This document shows positions 1 to 7,923 of a stretch of 44,678 bases of DNA, piece after piece. Under the pieces are notes generated by a model. The model worked only from the letters and a program-made list of their open reading frames with translations, ran no database searches and was not told the origin of the DNA. Source of the stretch: Hespellia sp. (GTDB lineage: Bacteria > Bacillota > Clostridia > Lachnospirales > Lachnospiraceae); contig JAQUUC010000031.1 in assembly GCA_028694105.1 (NCBI GenBank), positions 1 through 44,678 on the forward strand. The letters are read 5' to 3'. Made by a program: the position numbers and the translations under genes. Position 1 is the stretch's first letter. The number at the start of each line of letters is the position of its first letter.

Positions 1-284
1 TGTATTTTGATCCTAAATCCAGCGGGGCAAGAATTAAGAAGCTCCGCACAGCCCACGGACTGACACAGGAGCAGTTCAGCCAGAATTTGAATATCAGTGA
101 CAGCCATTTGAGAAAAGTTGAATCCGGTGTGAGTGGTGGTTCCATAGACCTGCTTGTAGAGATAGCAGAATATTTTGACGTTTCTCTGGACTATCTGGTT
201 CTGGGAAAGACGCTTTCTGAGGAGCTTATTCGCAGGAGAATCCATGCGGCAATCAACATCTTGAATACTTGTGTGAATGAATAG
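1..284 (+). CDS. XRE-family transcriptional regulator, 5'-truncated by window edge
   Basis: The reading frame is open from base 3 to the TAG at 282-284, so the true start lies outside the window; the ATG at 87 is internal. The visible part encodes a Cro/CI-type helix-turn-helix: the GLTQEQFSQNLNIS stretch is helices 2-3 and the following SHLRKVESG the usual end of the fold, followed by a leucine-rich tail with the LDYLVLG motif common in XRE proteins. Such proteins repress mobile-element or toxin-antitoxin genes by binding short palindromes. It lies upstream of toxin, excisionase and integrase genes, so it is probably the regulator of that integrative element. Family is clear; target is inferred. 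Confidence 0.85.
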   Translation, partial: YFDPKSSGARIKKLRTAHGLTQEQFSQNLNISDSHLRKVESGVSGGSIDLLVEIAEYFDVSLDYLVLGKTLSEELIRRRIHAAINILNTCVNE

Positions 285-762
285 ACCGCCCTTTAGATGG
301 GCGCTTACCGAGAAAGCGGTGCGCTAAGAATGAAGGGCCATTCACGGTAAAATTTACTTACAGCTAAGAAAACACAGAGCTGATGGCACCTTGAAAATTA
401 CATATTCATTCATCAAGTACGTTACTGTCATGGATGCGAAAGCAGCAGCCACATCAGCGGTACGCCAAGATAGCGGAGAGAAATCAAGCGATTTATTTTC
501 GATTATTTGAACAACGGGTTTTGAACTGTTGGAGCGAGAAAGACCGGCGTGAAAATATCGGGCAGCACCCGATAAGGCGAGAACACATGACAGGAATAAT
601 GATACTTCCGTAATTCGCGGCCCGATCACAAAGAAGATGGGGAGGTTGAACGCCTATGGAGCCGATTCGCTGCTGGCCGCTTGATGATTTCCCTATGAAG
701 TTGATAACAGCTTCTTTGTTTCAGGGATGTCGAGGACAAATTTGAAACTCACATATTTTAAG
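285..762. other. Gene-poor stretch between XRE and toxin genes; one tiny possible ORF
   Basis: No convincing long gene is present. It begins with GC-rich complementary segments around 288-335 that could fold. One small ORF at 656-745 (29 codons, beginning MEPIRCWPLDDF) has a GGGGAGG ribosome binding site at 639-645. A second frame through the same place reads openly upstream and ends GADSLLAA at about 684, so either a tiny gene or a decayed coding remnant is possible. I do not recognise either peptide. The minus-strand ORF over 354-629 has no ribosome binding site or recognisable domain and is not called. Confidence 0.35.
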
Positions 763-787
763 AAAGGGCGGCATTGTGCCGCCCTTT
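763..787 (+). terminator. Perfect 10-bp hairpin before the toxin gene
   Basis: AAAGGGCGGC and GCCGCCCTTT form a perfect 10-bp stem around a 5-base loop. The right arm ends in only three T and is followed by GGTACA, so it is a weak intrinsic terminator or a leader structure in the toxin mRNA. The toxin ribosome binding site starts about 15 bases downstream. Confidence 0.5.
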
Positions 788-818
788 GGTACATACCCAA
801 TGAAAGGAGGAACCGTCA

Positions 819-1205
819 ATGATAAAAGAAGATTGGGCATATCGCAGGGGCGATATTTATTATGCCGACCTGACGCAGTATCTCGGTTCTGAACAGGGCG
901 GTATTCGCCCGGTTGTGGTTGTTCAAAACAATCGGGGAAATTACCACGCACCGACTTTGATCGTGGCTACGGTTACATCCCGTGCAGATAAGAAGTTGAA
1001 CCAGCCGACACACTTTTTGATAAAGAAAAATGATGCTCTGACAAAGCCCTCTGTCGTGCAGCTGGAACAGCTTTTTACGATAGACAAGCAACGGGTGCAG
1101 CGATACTTGGGAAAGCTGACGGATAGAGAACTGCTTTTTGTGGACAGGGCATTGGCAATCAGCCTTTCACTGCCTGCATCAAAAGCACGGAGCTGGTGTA
1201 AATAA
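819..1205 (+). CDS. MazF/PemK-family type II toxin endoribonuclease
   Basis: The 128-residue product has the MazF/PemK fold signature: an N-terminal RRGDIYYADL strand, then GSEQGGIRPVVVVQNN, a TLIVATVTSR strand with the conserved Thr-Ser-Arg, and a KPSVVQLEQLFTIDK segment. MazF-type enzymes cleave single-stranded mRNA at short motifs in the cytoplasm and slow growth. The ATG at 819 follows a strong AAAGGAGG at 802-809. No antitoxin gene of usual form lies directly before it, as is common for copies carried by clostridial integrative elements. Three genes follow on the same strand, but a terminator separates it from the next. Family assignment is firm; substrate and toxicity are not shown. Confidence 0.88.
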   Translation: MIKEDWAYRRGDIYYADLTQYLGSEQGGIRPVVVVQNNRGNYHAPTLIVATVTSRADKKLNQPTHFLIKKNDALTKPSVVQLEQLFTIDKQRVQRYLGKLTDRELLFVDRALAISLSLPASKARSWCK

Positions 1206-1214
1206 GATAGTGAT

Positions 1215-1259
1215 GTCAAGGATGCCATAGTACGAAATGGTATTCTTGACTATTTTTTT
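1215..1259 (+). terminator. Rho-independent terminator after toxin gene
   Basis: A 14-bp stem, with two G:U pairs, joins GTCAAGGATGCCAT to ATGGTATTCTTGAC, followed by TATTTTTTT. It should end toxin transcription before the excisionase gene. Confidence 0.88.
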
Positions 1260-1276
1260 GAGAAGGAGGTTTTGAG

Positions 1277-1507
1277 GTGGAAAAACTGATTACCAGAAAA
1301 GAAGCGGCTGAGATTTTAGGGATAAGCATTGCTACCCTTGATGCAGCTCGGAATAATGGATTGATTTCGTATGTTCAGTATGTGGAGAATGGCTGCGTTT
1401 ATTTTACGGATATAGCCCTTCAGGAATATATTGCAAAATGCACACGCAGAGCAAAGCCTGTCGAAAGAAACGGTACTTATCGCAAGCCCCGAAGCACCAA
1501 AGTGTGA
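1277..1507 (+). CDS. Excisionase-like / MerR-type helix-turn-helix DNA-binding protein
   Basis: This 76-residue basic protein begins with ITRKEAAEILGISIATLDAARNNG, the winged-helix motif of the excisionase/HTH_17 family, and ends in a lysine/arginine-rich tail. It starts at a GTG (1277) after a strong AAGGAGG at 1263-1269. Excisionases bend DNA at attachment sites and steer the partner tyrosine recombinase towards excision. The integrase gene starts 85 bases downstream, the same xis-int order as in Tn916-like elements, so a role as recombination directionality factor is likely but inferred. Confidence 0.8.
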   Translation: MEKLITRKEAAEILGISIATLDAARNNGLISYVQYVENGCVYFTDIALQEYIAKCTRRAKPVERNGTYRKPRSTKV

Positions 1508-1510
1508 GCA

Positions 1511-1549
1511 AATCGACATCCTTGTTGAAATCAGTGCTGTCTGATAAAA
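1511..1549 (+). repeat. Copy 1 of a two-block motif before integrase 1
   Basis: AATCGACATC, then 19 unrelated bases, then TCTGATAAAA. The same two blocks with the same 19-base gap occur before the second integrase (2882-2920). It could be an arm-type recombinase site, a promoter part or just inherited upstream sequence. Confidence 0.6.
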
Positions 1550-1592
1550 CAAAAGTGTAGCACAAAAAACTATCACGATGGAGGTGCCGAAA

Positions 1593-2807
1593 ATGGCAAA
1601 AAGAAAAATAGTGATTCCAACCTATAGTACCGTGGTGCTGAACGGGATTGAGTATTATAGAACGAGAATCCAAAATTCAGATGGAAAACTGGTGGCTCTC
1701 TATGCAGGAACGCCCAAAGAATTGTATCAGAAGGAACTGGTGGCGTATGAGCAGATTGACAATGACACTTTCAACCGGAAATCGCCGACAGTTGGAGAAT
1801 ACTGTGAAAAGTGGCTACTAATGCAGTCCGTTCATGTGAGGGCAACAACCTTAACGGATTATACATCCAAAGTCAGACGACATATTATTAAGGAACTCGG
1901 TAATATGCGAATAGCAGATGTTAGTCTGGACGATATTCAGCTTGCACTCGTTCCGGTTTCTAAAAAATCAGCGTCTGTGTATAAGTCGGTAGTTATTCTG
2001 TACAAATCCATCTTTCGCGCGGCAAAGCAAAGCCGAATTATTGATAATGACCCGACAATCTACCTTACCGCAAAGGGCGGTGGTGTACCACAGAAAGATA
2101 AACCGGCATTGACAGATGAGCAGGCGGCGCGTTTATTGGATGCAATTCAAGGTTTGCCGCCGTATGTGTTTGTCATGCTTGGGCTGTATGCAGGATTACG
2201 GCGTGAAGAAATTCTGGCGCTGAAATGGGATTCCGTCTATCTGGATACAGAAGCTCCTTATTTGACAGTACGCAAGGCGTGGCATACGGAAAATAACAGA
2301 CCGGTAATTCTGGAGGAATTAAAGACAAATGCTGCGTCGAGAAATATTCCACTTCCGAATTGTCTGTCAGAATGCTTGAAAGAAGCAAAGGAAAATTCTA
2401 CATCGGAGTATGTAGTTGCGAATAGAGATGGCGAACCGCTGTCTTATACGCAGTTCAAACGGCTCTGGACGTACATTGTTACCAGAACAGTCAAGGAACG
2501 AAGCTATTATCGCTATGAAAACGGAAAGCGTGTGAAACATACCGTTACGCCCGTTCTTGGAGAAAAAGCTGCCCATAACGGCAAGGTGGTTTACAGCTTG
2601 GATTTTGAGGTGACACCCCATCAATTAAGGCATACCTACATCACGAACTTAATCCATTCCTCGGTAGACCCCAAAACGGTGCAATACTTAGCCGGTCATG
2701 AGAGCAGCAAAATCACGATGGATATTTACGCAAAGGTCAAATATAACAGACCTGACGAATTGGTGAGAACAATGGGCAGAGCATTTGAACAGTGGGATGC
2801 CGTATAA
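1593..2807 (+). CDS. Tyrosine recombinase (integrase 1 of a tandem pair)
   Basis: This enzyme cuts and rejoins DNA at attachment sites to integrate or excise a mobile element. The 404-residue chain has an N-terminal arm-binding region (YRTRIQNSDGK), a central SAM-like core-binding domain (about 60-160) and a C-terminal catalytic domain. The catalytic set is complete: R203 in GLRREE, H343 and R346 in HQLR, H369 in LAGHE and the nucleophile Y379. I chose ATG 1593 because GGAGGTG at 1580-1586 sits just before it; the earlier ATG at 1578 lacks a site. A terminator follows, then a second integrase of closely similar sequence. It is probably the integrase for the element truncated at the left of the window. 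Confidence 0.93.
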   Translation: MAKRKIVIPTYSTVVLNGIEYYRTRIQNSDGKLVALYAGTPKELYQKELVAYEQIDNDTFNRKSPTVGEYCEKWLLMQSVHVRATTLTDYTSKVRRHIIKELGNMRIADVSLDDIQLALVPVSKKSASVYKSVVILYKSIFRAAKQSRIIDNDPTIYLTAKGGGVPQKDKPALTDEQAARLLDAIQGLPPYVFVMLGLYAGLRREEILALKWDSVYLDTEAPYLTVRKAWHTENNRPVILEELKTNAASRNIPLPNCLSECLKEAKENSTSEYVVANRDGEPLSYTQFKRLWTYIVTRTVKERSYYRYENGKRVKHTVTPVLGEKAAHNGKVVYSLDFEVTPHQLRHTYITNLIHSSVDPKTVQYLAGHESSKITMDIYAKVKYNRPDELVRTMGRAFEQWDAV

Positions 2808-2844
2808 CAGGGCAAGCATTCACAATAAAATAGAAAACGATACA

Positions 2845-2877
2845 AGAGCGAGGCAAGGGTGTCTCGCTCTTTGTTTT
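2845..2877 (+). terminator. Rho-independent terminator after integrase 1
   Basis: AGAGCGAG pairs perfectly with CTCGCTCT across a 10-base loop and is followed by TTGTTTT. Confidence 0.88.
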
Positions 2878-2881
2878 ACAT

Positions 2882-2920
2882 AATCGACATCATGGATTAA
2901 GTGGGTGTTTTCTGATAAAA
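2882..2920 (+). repeat. Copy 2 of the two-block motif before integrase 2
   Basis: The same AATCGACATC and TCTGATAAAA blocks as at 1511-1549, again exactly 19 bases apart. The bases between them differ, which argues for selection on the blocks and their spacing or for short retained homology from duplication. Confidence 0.6.
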
Positions 2921-2967
2921 AGAATGTGTGAACAGGAAACGCCTACGATCAGGAAAGGAGACACATT

Positions 2968-4167
2968 ATGGCTAAGAAGAAAAACAATATTCCAGAGTAT
3001 GGAACAGTTATGAGAGAAGGGACTTTATATTACAGAACTCGTATTCAGGATGCAGATGGTAAGCGAGTGAGCTTGTATGCCACTACTTGCGAGGAACTAT
3101 ATGAAAAACAGCTGGAAGCACGACGCCAGATAGAGGAAATCATTTTTCGCCGCAAGCATCCAACCGTCGCTGAATATGGCGAGAAGTGGCTGCTGATGCA
3201 ATCGGCAAAGGTATCTACTTCTACTATGCGAGGATACACCTTCGCCATGAAAAACCATGTTATCAAGCCCTTGGGCGAAATGTATATGGAGGAAGTGACC
3301 GCAGATGACATTCGTCTGGCGCTGGTACCGTTGTCAAAGAAATCGGCAGGAATGTATAACCTTGTGAATATGCTTATCAAGTGCATTTTCTACTCGGCAG
3401 AGAGAAGCCAGTTGATTCAATATAATCCCTGCGTCGGGCTTAATGCGAAAGGTGGAAAAGCAGTCAAGAAGAAAGATGCTCTAACAGACCAGCAGACAGA
3501 GATACTTGTGGATACCGTTAAGGGGCTTCCTCCCTACCTGTTTGTAATGATTGGATTGTATTCAGGACTTCGCAGGGAAGAAATACTTGGACTGCAATGG
3601 GACTGCGTGTTCTTGGATGCACCAACACCTTACATTTCGGTGCAGCGTGCATGGCGTTCAGAGCATAATAGACCGGTGGTTTCTCCGGTGCTAAAGACCA
3701 AAGCGGCAAAAAGGGATGTTCCAATTCCCAAGTGCTTGATAGAGTGCCTGCAAGAAGCAAAGGCAACATCCATATCGGATTATGTGATTGCAGACAGCGA
3801 GGGTCAGCCGCTTTCCGGTTCGCAGTTTCAGCGTGTATGGCAGTATATCGTTGTTCGTTCCACCAAGGAGAGAATCTATTATAAGTATGTAAACGGACAG
3901 AGCATCCGGTACAGTGTAAAGCCAACGCTGGGCATGAAGCAAAAAAACAATCCCCATATCCAATACACAATGGATTTTGAAGTGACACCACACCAGCTGC
4001 GGCATACCTACATCACGAACCTGCTTTATGCCGGTGTTGATCCCAAGACTGTTCAGTACCTTGCAGGACATGAAAACAGCAAAACAACTATGGACATCTA
4101 TGCGAAGGTAAAGTACAATAAACCCGAAGAGCTGTTCAGCGTAGTGAACGGTGCTTTTCAGCAATAG
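2968..4167 (+). CDS. Tyrosine recombinase (integrase 2 of a tandem pair)
   Basis: The 399-residue product aligns along its whole length with integrase 1, sharing for example GTxxxxGxxYYRTRIQ near the start, IGLYSGLRREEILGLQW, DFEVTPHQLRHTYITNLL and TMDIYAKVKYNKPEEL. Catalytic residues are all present: R202, H342, R345, H368 and Y378. It should be active as a site-specific recombinase. The ATG follows GGAAAGGAG at 2955-2963. No second excisionase gene lies before it. Two paralogous, intact integrases in tandem suggest either two elements that inserted side by side or a duplicated integration module. Confidence 0.93.
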   Translation: MAKKKNNIPEYGTVMREGTLYYRTRIQDADGKRVSLYATTCEELYEKQLEARRQIEEIIFRRKHPTVAEYGEKWLLMQSAKVSTSTMRGYTFAMKNHVIKPLGEMYMEEVTADDIRLALVPLSKKSAGMYNLVNMLIKCIFYSAERSQLIQYNPCVGLNAKGGKAVKKKDALTDQQTEILVDTVKGLPPYLFVMIGLYSGLRREEILGLQWDCVFLDAPTPYISVQRAWRSEHNRPVVSPVLKTKAAKRDVPIPKCLIECLQEAKATSISDYVIADSEGQPLSGSQFQRVWQYIVVRSTKERIYYKYVNGQSIRYSVKPTLGMKQKNNPHIQYTMDFEVTPHQLRHTYITNLLYAGVDPKTVQYLAGHENSKTTMDIYAKVKYNKPEELFSVVNGAFQQ

Positions 4168-4355
4168 AGACAGCTATAAACCAGCACCATTTCGCTGGTT
4201 AAGGGATGGGACAACTAAGCACGCGAAACGCTGAAACCCCTGTAATATCAAGGAAAACCGGCACACGGAAAATCCGAGTACGGTCTTAAATCCGCTCGTC
4301 GCGCACCACAGTTCTCAAAACGATAATTCAAACGAATATATCAATGATATGTATA
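4168..4355. other. Intergenic DNA after integrase 2, possible element end
   Basis: No gene is visible. A 7-bp inverted repeat AACCAGC/GCTGGTT occurs at about 4181-4202 without a T-tract. A GC-rich stretch follows that does not read as protein. By position, directly after an integrase gene, this is where an attachment site is expected, but I cannot identify its core. Confidence 0.4.
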
Positions 4356-4398
4356 GGACATTTTTCAGTAGAAATACTGGGGAATGTCCTTTCTTTTT
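4356..4398 (+). terminator. Rho-independent terminator downstream of integrase 2
   Basis: GGACATTTTTCAGTA pairs with TACTGGGGAATGTCC through a GAAA loop (three U:G pairs in RNA) and runs into TTTCTTTTT. Confidence 0.88.
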
Positions 4399-4433
4399 GT
4401 AAGGCGATCTTTTAATAAACCACCTGCTATGCA

Positions 4434-4453
4434 GGCAATGTCGTCAACTTAAG
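4434..4453 (+). repeat. Left terminal inverted repeat of IS4-family element
   Basis: It begins GGCAATGTCGTCAA and is complementary to 5937-5956 with 19 of 20 positions matching. Confidence 0.9.
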
Positions 4454-4780
4454 GTACCAATCATATATCAACACACACAATTGCGAAGAATGCAATGTAA
4501 TATTTTTAAAAAAATTGCACTATAAATAAGACGGTTGCCTTTTTACAACTGTCTTTTGCAATCAGTGTTTTGGTGATTAAATACAACTTTTTATATGGTT
4601 ATAATATCGCCGACGTGTATTTTTCTTGTACCTGCCAAATTTTCTATTTGAACGTATGATAGAAAGATTTTTTGTGGCTTCTATTATTAAATTCGTTATT
4701 ATTTTGTTCCTCATTGACATTGTTGATTTTAAAAGCAATATGGTGCCGCTCTTTATTCGATTTAAAATGTGACTACGACT

Positions 4781-5829
4781 TTATTGGTACTTATGTTTAT
4801 TTCTCGGATCCGAAAAAATCATGGAATCAGCTTTAAGTTTTACGATAGATGCCAGATTAGACAAATACATTGCAGCAAAAAATTCTTGTTTAATACAAAC
4901 CGGCTTAATGCTATTGAAACATTCAATTTCAAGACGGTTCTTTAGCTCCCTGTATTTACTTTCAACACCCCAACGCAAACGATATAACTCTGAAAATTGC
5001 TCTATACTTAGTTGTTCAGACATTATGTTGGTAACAAGATACTCTGTTGTTTCATTTTCCAAAAGGAAATGGATACTTCTCAGTGTAAGGGAGTCCTTAT
5101 TTTTAGAAGTAGTATACTTAAATAGTGAATCATTTGCTTCAAATATTGCTTTCTTAAAACTTTTAGGAATACGCATAAGAAATAGGATTCCCTTTGAATC
5201 CAGAAAACGAAACAGATCTTCTGAGGGATATCCTCGGTCAAATACTAATATGCTATTAGGAAAATCAGGTAAAAACGCAGTATGCTCTTTAGCTGATTTT
5301 CGTTCATCATACCGATACGGATTGAAAGAAACATCTACAATAATATCATTTAAAACATCATACAAAACTGAGGCTGAAGCAAGAGGTGATATGATTTTGG
5401 TTTTATTGGGGTTTCCACCAAATACGTCATAGTTTTCTTTAGATTCTGGAATTTGTATTGTGCTACTATCCACAGCATAAACATGAAAACCATTCCATGT
5501 ATTCAAATCTGTTTGTTGTTTATAAAATTGTTCTACGGCAAGCCTAAAAAGATCAATAAATGCTGTATGTGAAATTCCTTGTCTTGCTTTAGAGATTGCT
5601 TGTTTTGATACAAATTGTGGAATATTTTTGGTGAAACTATCCCTAAATTCAGAATAATTAATAGAAATAGATTTGTGAACAGAACGAAGTGTGTAGTAGA
5701 TAAGATTAGAAAAGATAGTTTTCTTGAACGAGTAAATGCACTACCAATACGATGTTTTGTGCAAAATTTCCCAGATGAAATTAGTTCGTTGGAACATTTT
5801 AAAATTGATGTTAAAGACAGTCTATTCAT
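4781..5829 (-). pseudogene. IS4-family DDE transposase, broken by a one-base frameshift
   Basis: The transposase reads from ATG 5829 (MNRLSLTSILKCSNEL...) in one frame to about 5702 and then continues in another frame to the TAA at 4781-4783. In the second frame the residues before the annotated-looking ATG at 5506 are clearly coding (YYTLRSVHKS... FVSKQAISKARQG). The join lies in a run of four T on the coding strand near 5703; one more T gives RKLSFSNLIYYTL, the expected sequence. The catalytic parts are otherwise intact: Asp in YAVDSST, Asp in VFDRGY, and the YREK signature in YRLRWGVESKYRELKNRLE. So only the frameshift, possibly a sequencing error in a homopolymer, inactivates it. Confidence 0.88.
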
Positions 5830-5836
5830 AAAAGCA

Positions 5837-5866
5837 CCTCACATTGAAAATATAATCAATGTGAGG
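5837..5866 (-). promoter_or_regulatory. Hairpin masking the transposase ribosome binding site
   Basis: CCTCACATTGA and TCAATGTGAGG form a perfect 11-bp stem with an 8-base loop. On the minus strand its 3' arm contains GTGAGG, the ribosome binding site for the ATG at 5829. Many insertion sequences use such stems to block translation from transcripts that enter from outside, which is the likely role here. Confidence 0.7.
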
Positions 5867-5936
5867 CGGCATTTTTTGACTATTTTGTCAAGTGTTTTTT
5901 GAGAAAATCGTAATGTTTTTTCATACATGTAAATGT

Positions 5937-5956
5937 CTTAAGCTGACGACATTGCC
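5937..5956 (-). repeat. Right terminal inverted repeat of IS4-family element
   Basis: Read on the minus strand it begins GGCAATGTCGTCAG and matches the left repeat with one difference. Confidence 0.9.
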
Positions 5957-6150
5957 AGCTAAGCGGGGTAGTGATTGCGCGTTTCTCTAAGCGGTGCATC
6001 TGCGAATGAACGCTTGGAACTAAATCTTCTTGATAATTGTCTGGTCAATACCTGCTTCGGCTAACATAGCTATGCAGGGGTGTCGGAATGAAGGGTATGA
6101 GTATAGGTTGGCGGAGCATCGGAAGTAAGACTATATTTGATTTTCGAAAT
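5957..6150. other. Intergenic DNA between IS and defence operon
   Basis: No open frame with a start and ribosome binding site is visible. The base composition is more even than in the operon that follows. A GCTATGCAGG block here echoes the sequence just left of the IS, consistent with the IS having split a once continuous segment, but this is weak. Confidence 0.35.
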
Positions 6151-6190
6151 ACATAAGAAATCATAAGAAATCATATGAAATGCATTGAAA
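6151..6190 (+). repeat. Four 10-bp phased repeats abutting the defence promoter
   Basis: Four consecutive 10-base units fit the pattern TCATAAGAAA, the last degenerate. The units repeat with exactly one helical turn and the last overlaps the -35 box. They could be operators for the helix-turn-helix protein encoded next, or phased A-tracts that bend the DNA. Confidence 0.7.
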
Positions 6191-6213
6191 TACCAGAACG
6201 TTTGTGCTATAAT
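6185..6213 (+). promoter_or_regulatory. Sigma-A promoter of the defence operon
   Basis: TTGAAA (6185-6190), a 17-base spacer and a perfect TATAAT (6208-6213). It lies 41 bases before the first gene. Confidence 0.88.
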
Positions 6214-6254
6214 TTGGAGTGCTAATCATATTATAGAAGTGGAGAGAGGATAAA

Positions 6255-6446
6255 ATGGATAATACATATACCGATGGTTGGATTGGAATAGATGAAGCTG
6301 CAAAATATATGGATGTTACAAAAGACACAGTTAGAAATTGGATAAAAAAGACTGACATTCCGGCCCATAAAATAGGTAAGTTATGGAAATTTAAGCGCTC
6401 AGAATTAGATTCTTGGATTAAGAGCGGAAATAGTGCTATTGATTAG
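6255..6446 (+). CDS. Small excisionase-family helix-turn-helix protein, likely operon regulator
   Basis: The 63-residue protein is almost entirely one HTH_17 domain: WIGIDEAAKYMDVTKDTVRNWIKK, a wing (IPAHKIGKLWKF) and the closing KRSELDSWI. The ATG follows GGAGAGAGG at 6241-6249. Proteins of this size and fold often lead restriction-modification and phage-defence operons, where they control expression. Its gene lies directly after the phased repeats and promoter and 22 bases before the first methyltransferase, so autoregulation of the operon is likely, though inferred. An excisionase role is less likely because no recombinase is adjacent in the operon. Confidence 0.85.
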   Translation: MDNTYTDGWIGIDEAAKYMDVTKDTVRNWIKKTDIPAHKIGKLWKFKRSELDSWIKSGNSAID

Positions 6447-6468
6447 AAAATTGTGAGGAAAAGAGATA

Positions 6469-7923
6469 ATGGATTTAGGTCAAGTATTTACAAATAGAAA
6501 TGTTGCAAAATATATGGTATCTATGTTTGAATTGGAAAAAAATGCTCTTATTTTAGATCCATGCTTCGGAGCAGGTGCATTTTTGACAGCAAGTATGCTA
6601 CAGGGATTTACAAATGTTGAAGGCTATGAAATTGATAAAGAATTATATAAAATTGTAAAAATGAAATTCCCAAAACTCAACCTATATAATAACGATTTCT
6701 TAGAGGCACCCAATACAAAAAAGTATGATGGAATTATTATGAATCCTCCATATATAAGGCAGGAAAAAATAAATGATTTAAAAATATTAGGAATTACAAA
6801 AACAAAACTTAGAAAAAATAAAATATATGAACAGCTGCCTAGTACTGCAAATATGTATATGTATTTTATTTTTAAGGCATTAGATTTATTGAAAGATGAT
6901 GGGGAACTGGTAGTTATTTTTCCAAGTAGTTGGATGGATGCTAGAAGTGGAAAGATATTTCAAAAAGCGTTAAATTCATGTGCAACAATAATAAAACAGG
7001 TGCACATTTCAGGAGAAGTATTTGAAAAGTCAGCTTTGGTAGAAGTTGTAATTTTAAAACTAAAAAAGACTAGTGTTAGGTGCAAAAGTGAGATTGTATT
7101 CTTACAAACAAGAGATGATAGTATGTGTGAAGTTATAAAAATGGCTGATTATGAAGACTTGGAATTTGAAATACCATTTTCAAAATATGCATCTGTTCGC
7201 CGAGGACTTACTACAGGATACAATGCAATGTATATAAATCCAATATTTAAGAAAGAGGATTCAAAAAAATATCTTGTCTCAATAATTTCTAGTCCCAAAT
7301 CAATAGTAGGGTATGGAACAAAGGGGGCAGATGTGGATAATTTATTGTATATTCAAGATAGCGAAAATATACCGAGTGAAGTAAAGAAACATATTAAGAA
7401 ATGGGAGAAAGTAATCCGAAATACTAAAACTCCTAAAACTTTATATAAAAGAATGCAAAAGAATGATAATTGGTACAAGATTAATTTGGTAGATGGTAAA
7501 GGAATTGTATTTAGTTATTTTGTACGTAATGATATGAAGTTTATAATGAACAACTTAGGGTGTTTGATACGTGATAATTTTTATATTATTATACCACGGG
7601 TTGATGAATATTTAATGATGGCTTTGTTGAATAATTATTTTACCTATTATCAGTTGGAAAAAAGCGGGAAAAAATATGGGGCAGGATTATTAAAACTTCA
7701 AAGATATGATATTGAGGCGTTGAAGTTTCCGGATATAAGACTTTTTTCTAGTGATGATAAGGTAGAACTTGTTAATTTTGCAAAAGATTTAGTGGATACA
7801 GGCAATAAGGATAATATCATTAAAATTACAGAAATTATGGCAAAATATTCAGGAGAGAGTTTAGAAATGATTAAAAATATGTATGAGAAAATAAGAAAAT
7901 TTAGACTGGAGGGAAAAGTGTGA
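6469..7923 (+). CDS. N6-adenine DNA methyltransferase (Eco57I-type)
   Basis: This 484-residue enzyme should transfer methyl groups from S-adenosylmethionine to adenine in DNA. The SAM-binding motif I is DPCFGAGAF at 30-38 and the catalytic motif IV is NPPY at 92-95, followed by IRQEK as in Eco57I/TaqI-type gamma-class enzymes. The C-terminal half (about 235-450) has no named motif but fits a target-recognition domain. The ribosome binding site GAGGAAAAG precedes ATG 6469. Its stop codon overlaps the start of the next gene (TGATG), so the two are translated together. Codons are strikingly AT-rich compared with the housekeeping genes further right, a sign of transfer. Likely the protective modification arm of the system. 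Confidence 0.9.
   Translation: MDLGQVFTNRNVAKYMVSMFELEKNALILDPCFGAGAFLTASMLQGFTNVEGYEIDKELYKIVKMKFPKLNLYNNDFLEAPNTKKYDGIIMNPPYIRQEKINDLKILGITKTKLRKNKIYEQLPSTANMYMYFIFKALDLLKDDGELVVIFPSSWMDARSGKIFQKALNSCATIIKQVHISGEVFEKSALVEVVILKLKKTSVRCKSEIVFLQTRDDSMCEVIKMADYEDLEFEIPFSKYASVRRGLTTGYNAMYINPIFKKEDSKKYLVSIISSPKSIVGYGTKGADVDNLLYIQDSENIPSEVKKHIKKWEKVIRNTKTPKTLYKRMQKNDNWYKINLVDGKGIVFSYFVRNDMKFIMNNLGCLIRDNFYIIIPRVDEYLMMALLNNYFTYYQLEKSGKKYGAGLLKLQRYDIEALKFPDIRLFSSDDKVELVNFAKDLVDTGNKDNIIKITEIMAKYSGESLEMIKNMYEKIRKFRLEGKV

Larger units (their letters stand above)
4434..5956 (-). mobile_element. IS4-family insertion sequence, about 1.5 kb
   Basis: The element is bounded by 20-bp inverted repeats differing at one base and carries one transposase gene on the minus strand. 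Length and gene content fit the IS4 family. About 330 bases lie between the transposase stop and the left repeat; they contain a hairpin at 4528-4554 (AAGACGGTTG/CAACTGTCTT) that could act as a terminator. I see no perfect target duplication: the flanks give GCTATGCA on the left and GCTAAGCG on the right, a near match only. The transposase is frameshifted, so the copy is probably immobile without help from an intact relative. Confidence 0.88.

Noticed and set aside
354-629. Minus-strand 91-codon ORF near the left end
   Set aside because: No ribosome binding site, no domain and unusual composition; likely a chance frame.
4821-5432. Plus-strand 203-codon ORF across the IS
   Set aside because: It is the antisense frame of the transposase.
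5695-5715. Programmed -1 frameshift producing full-length IS4 transposase
   Set aside because: Only one tRNA could re-pair and no stimulating structure is visible; a one-base deletion is simpler. Kept as a remote option.
4430-5970. Target-site duplication flanking the IS
   Set aside because: GCTATGCA and GCTAAGCG match only partly and are not flush with both ends.
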